From: Faucicola osloensis_C
GTDB taxonomy: Bacteria > Pseudomonadota > Gammaproteobacteria > Pseudomonadales > Moraxellaceae
Direction of reading: 5' to 3'
DNA: 16,685 nt
Assembly: GCA_019353055.1 (NCBI GenBank)
Contig: JABAHL010000024.1
Coordinates: 1 to 16,685, forward strand
In this document: piece after piece, positions 13,917 through 16,685 of the stretch
Layout: each line of letters opens with the position of its first letter
How positions within the stretch are numbered: the stretch's first letter is position 1
The notes under the pieces: model-generated
Database searches by the model: none
The model's input: the letters and a program-made list of their open reading frames with translations, nothing else
Told to the model about the DNA's origin: nothing
Program-made: the position numbers and the translations under genes

Positions 13917-16070
13917 ATGACGCTAAAACCTGACATCTTTAATCTCCCTGTCACCGCGCTCGCTGGCGTGGGTAGTAAAATCGCTGAACAGCTTGACCAA
14001 CTTGGTATTGAGCGCGTGTTTGATTTGTTGCTACATTTGCCGCGTGATTATGAAGATCGCAGCCGACTGGTCAACATGTGTGATGTCGTGGATGGACAAT
14101 CGGCATTACTACAAGGCACCGTTGTCCGCGTCGACAACAAAAAGATGGGCCTGAGCGTAACATTGCAAGATAAGACAGCGCAAACAACATTACGCTTTTT
14201 CAAGGTCTATCGTGGATTGACCGAAACCATGGCAGTGGGCAATACCTTGCGTGTGTTTGGCGAAATCAGTATCAGTAAGTATGGCACCCAAATCAGCCAC
14301 CCTGAATATGAAATTATTACTGGACATCAACCCCTGACCAATACAGGGCTGATACCTGTTTATCCAACGGTCAAAAACTTGCATCAAAATAAACTGCGTA
14401 GCTTGATTCGACTTGCGCTGCAAACGGTTAAACAAGCCAATCCTGTGATGGCTACTATCAGTGACACTGAGTGGCAAATCGTACAAAGTGCGCTGAGCCA
14501 ACAGTTTCCGTTAATGGCAGGTAGCCCCAACCCATTTGGGGAATTTAGCTTGTTAGAAGCCATTAGCTTTATTCATCAGCCACCGATTTATACCGATTTG
14601 AACAAGCAAATATTGGTATTAGAGGCGTTAAAAAATCGCAGCCATCCGACCTGTCAGCGGCTCATTATCGAAGAAATGCTCGCGCACCAGCTGAGTTTAC
14701 TGTATCGCAAACAACAGCTTTATCAGCACAAAGCACCGCGCTGCGATGCCACAAGTGAGCTTGCCAATCGGCTGTTAGCCAATTTACCTTTTACCCCGAC
14801 CCATGCCCAAAATCGGGTAGTGGCGGAAATCGTCAAAGATTTGTCAACGTCAGTGCCCATGTTGCGACTCGTGCAAGGCGATGTTGGCGCAGGCAAAACC
14901 TTGGTAGCAGCTTTGGCGGCGTGCTATGCGCTTGATAGCGGCTGGCAAGTGGCGGTGATGGCACCGACAGAGATTTTGGCGGAGCAACATCTTACTAACT
15001 TTAAAAACTGGTTTGAACCGCTTGGCATCGGTGTGGGTTGGCTGGTGGGTAAGCAAACAGCCAAAGCGCGTGAAAAAGCCTTGCAACAAGTACAAGACAA
15101 CGAGGTGCAAATCGTGGTCGGTACGCATGCGCTATTTCAAGAGCATGTCAATTTTGCCAAGTTGGGCTTGGTGATTATCGATGAGCAGCACCGTTTTGGG
15201 GTGGAGCAGCGAATGGCGCTAGTAGATAAAGGCTTGGCGCACACCACACCGCATCAGCTGATTATGACAGCCACACCCATACCGCGTACCCTTGCCATGA
15301 GTGCATTTGGTGATATGGATACGTCCATCATTGATGAACTGCCGCCCAACCGCACCCCCATCACCACCGTCACCATAAGCCGTGACCGACGCGATGAAGT
15401 GATTGAGCGTATCGCTGCCAACTGTGAGCAAGGCAAACAAGCTTACTGGGTGTGCCCACTGGTCGAAGAGTCTACCGTGCTTGATGCGCAAGCCGCTGAA
15501 GCGACCTATGCCGATTTGAATGACAGGCTCAATCTCAACATTGGCTTGGTGCATGGCAAAATGAAACCCAATGACAAACAAGCGGTCATGGCGGATTTTA
15601 AAGCGGGTAAAACCGCTTTGCTGGTGGCTACCACCGTAATTGAAGTCGGGGTCGATGTGCCCAATGCCTCGCTGATGGTGATTGAAAATGCTGAGCGATT
15701 AGGGTTATCGCAATTGCACCAGCTGCGCGGACGCGTGGGACGTGGCACCCAAAAAAGCTTTTGTGTATTGCTTTATCAAACGCCACTGTCAGAAACGGGT
15801 ATCGAGCGCCTCAATGTGCTGCGAGATAGCAATGATGGCTTTGTGATTGCGCAAAAAGATTTGGAACTGCGCGGTGCAGGGGAGCTTTTGGGTAAACGGC
15901 AGACAGGGTTTGATAGTTACTATGTCAGTGACCTAGCCAGAGATGAAAGCTTGCTAATCGTGGCGCAAGCGATTGCTAAATACCTAATTGCTGATGAAAA
16001 TCGCAAATCACAAGTGCAGCAATATATCAGCCATTGGACACCCGATGCCATCAAATACATTAACGCATGA
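13917..16070 (+). CDS. recG: ATP-dependent DNA helicase RecG
   Basis: This 717-residue helicase remodels stalled replication forks and branch-migrates Holliday junctions. The N-terminus LPVTALAGVGSKIAEQL (10-26) and FDLLLHLPRDYEDRSR match RecG, followed by the wedge OB-domain (about 60-140). Helicase motif I is GDVGAGKT (321-328), motif Ia APTEILAEQH, motif II DEQH (422-425) and motif III TATPIPRTL (451-459). The second half has ATTVIEVGVDVPNA (571-584) and motif VI QLRGRVGRG (602-610). The C-terminal block is DGFVIAQKDLELRGAGELLG. Length is normal for the family (about 690-720). No good ribosome site precedes the ATG, which is set by alignment of the N-terminus. It is divergent from the patatin gene with a 155-base gap. 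Confidence 0.97.
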   Translation: MTLKPDIFNLPVTALAGVGSKIAEQLDQLGIERVFDLLLHLPRDYEDRSRLVNMCDVVDGQSALLQGTVVRVDNKKMGLSVTLQDKTAQTTLRFFKVYRGLTETMAVGNTLRVFGEISISKYGTQISHPEYEIITGHQPLTNTGLIPVYPTVKNLHQNKLRSLIRLALQTVKQANPVMATISDTEWQIVQSALSQQFPLMAGSPNPFGEFSLLEAISFIHQPPIYTDLNKQILVLEALKNRSHPTCQRLIIEEMLAHQLSLLYRKQQLYQHKAPRCDATSELANRLLANLPFTPTHAQNRVVAEIVKDLSTSVPMLRLVQGDVGAGKTLVAALAACYALDSGWQVAVMAPTEILAEQHLTNFKNWFEPLGIGVGWLVGKQTAKAREKALQQVQDNEVQIVVGTHALFQEHVNFAKLGLVIIDEQHRFGVEQRMALVDKGLAHTTPHQLIMTATPIPRTLAMSAFGDMDTSIIDELPPNRTPITTVTISRDRRDEVIERIAANCEQGKQAYWVCPLVEESTVLDAQAAEATYADLNDRLNLNIGLVHGKMKPNDKQAVMADFKAGKTALLVATTVIEVGVDVPNASLMVIENAERLGLSQLHQLRGRVGRGTQKSFCVLLYQTPLSETGIERLNVLRDSNDGFVIAQKDLELRGAGELLGKRQTGFDSYYVSDLARDESLLIVAQAIAKYLIADENRKSQVQQYISHWTPDAIKYINA

Positions 16071-16391
16071 TAGCCCATAGTAGGCGCTTGAATTCTGATA
16101 GAGCGTTGTTTTTACGGATAAAGCGCCTATTCACACCCGCAAATTTTTGTTATGTTATACCCTATGCCCTTATTGATTAATTAACACTGACCTAACGATT
16201 GGTTTTAATTAATTTTTATCCATTGCGCAATATCACTGTTATTAATATATAGTAAAAACTAAATTAAACTAAGCAATTTTATTTGTGTGCAAAGTTATCG
16301 CTAACCCAAGTTAACATTTGCTTGTCTGATATGATTTAGTTTTGGCTATAGAACTATCAATATTTTATTATCAATATAAAGGATACTTGTT
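16071..16391. other. 321-base gap after recG, with one inverted repeat and a possible promoter
   Basis: TAGGCGCTT (16081-16089) and AAGCGCCTA (16121-16129) are a perfect 9-base inverted repeat with a 31-base loop and no T tract. It may be a structured recG 3' end. The rest is very AT-rich. TGATATGAT (16327-16335) fits an extended -10 for the small gene at 16392. No further gene is supported. Confidence 0.5.
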
Positions 16392-16571
16392 ATGCCACAA
16401 ACCAAATATGATTTACCTATCGCAGACCAAGCCGCTGCTGATGAAATCATCAAAAAAACCGAAGACATCAAAGGGGTCAAATTTGTCAACATTAACCCTA
16501 ATGGTACCATCGTTGTGACCCATGGTGACGACTTTGATGAAGCCGCATTTAAAGCGGCTGCAGGTATCTAG
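16392..16571 (+). CDS. 59-residue small acidic protein, possibly ferredoxin-like fold, function unknown
   Basis: This is a complete 59-codon gene with ribosome site AGGA about eight bases before the ATG. It has one stop, TAG, at 16569. The product starts MPQTKYDLPIADQAAADEII and has a helix-rich first third. Then come two likely strands, VKFVNINPNG and TIVVTHGDDFD, and a final helix AAFKAAAGI. The helix-strand-strand-helix order, with IKGVKFVNIN then GTIVVTHG, recalls the heavy-metal-associated domain. There is no CxxC, so metal carriage of the usual kind is excluded. It has no signal peptide and no Cys. The IS5-family element begins about six bases after its stop, so anything formerly downstream has been separated. 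Real gene likely; function not known. Confidence 0.7.
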   Translation: MPQTKYDLPIADQAAADEIIKKTEDIKGVKFVNINPNGTIVVTHGDDFDEAAFKAAAGI

Positions 16572-16577
16572 CTACTA

Positions 16578-16685
16578 GGGCGTGTCCTCAATTTAACTTA
16601 GAATGAATAATAGAGCAAGCCAAGTAAAGCATCGATTTAAAATTACGAGCTAATTTCTCATAGCGAGTAGCAATACTACGAAACT
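16578..16685 (-). mobile_element. IS5-family insertion sequence, 3' end, cut by the window edge
   Basis: The outer end is placed near 16578, where GGGCGTGTCCTCAATTTA begins. This resembles an IS5-family (IS427-like) terminal repeat, and TA precedes it as a typical target. The encoded C-terminal transposase reads toward this end. Only about 108 bases are in view, so the element's full length and name are unknown. Confidence 0.75.
16588..16685 (-). CDS. IS5-family transposase, last 31 codons (5' part outside the window)
   Basis: Read on the minus strand, the frame from 16683 to the TGA at 16588-16590 gives FRSIATRYEKLARNFKSMLY followed by LACSIIHSKLN. The block RSIATRYEKLARNF with a short hydrophobic helix (LACxII) at the end is the common C-terminus of IS5-family DDE transposases. 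The Tyr-Glu-Lys stretch belongs to the last catalytic-domain helix. No stop or frameshift interrupts the visible part. The catalytic acids lie outside the window. Confidence 0.85.
   Translation of the reverse strand, partial: FRSIATRYEKLARNFKSMLYLACSIIHSKLN

Overview
The window looks like chromosomal DNA of a moderately AT-rich gammaproteobacterium of the Moraxellaceae (Moraxella, Faucicola or Psychrobacter type). This is inferred from the fused kinase-GNAT ArgA, the ParE and RecG types, paired Mip/FkpA-like FKBP isomerases, and IS982 and IS5 elements of the kind common in Acinetobacter and Moraxella. The species cannot be fixed from the sequence alone. Both ends lie inside insertion sequences: the 3' part of an IS982-family element at the left (1 to about 501) and the 3' part of an IS5-family element at the right (about 16578 to the end). 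Everything between is mostly housekeeping or envelope gene content. No CRISPR array, rRNA, tRNA or prophage was recognised.

Left part (500-3600). A minus-strand exported Lys/Thr/Ala-rich, Val/Pro-tailed protein of unknown function is followed by a 640-base AT-rich, repeat-containing interval. Next come a 51-residue membrane protein (DUF1328/YtjA type) and a long bidirectional hairpin. The hairpin overlaps the stop of a minus-strand pair: a UPF0104-type flippase-like membrane protein and a four-cysteine DUF1289 protein.

Middle (3600-8200). A plus-strand trio is tightly packed: a YqiA-like alpha/beta esterase, a GNAT acetyltransferase (4-base overlap) and a barstar-like RNase inhibitor (11 bases on). 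It is visibly more AT-rich than the following parE (topoisomerase IV subunit B). After parE come a possible 53-codon gene, a YnfA-type four-helix membrane protein, and a PlsC-like acyltransferase.

Right part (8200-16600). Two tandem FKBP-type periplasmic or membrane-anchored prolyl isomerases end at a strong bidirectional terminator shared with convergent argA (N-acetylglutamate synthase). argA is divergent from a secreted DUF11-like protein. That gene converges, through another strong terminator, on a patatin-like lipoprotein. The patatin gene is divergent from recG. A 59-residue protein precedes the right IS, which inserted just after its stop codon.

No clear new multi-gene system was found. 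The features most worth a second look are the orphan barstar that lacks the key barnase-contact Asp39, the structured RNA-like hairpin at 1919-2020, the tandem repeats at 1194-1333, the structured gap before the FKBP genes, and the exported histone-H1-like protein.
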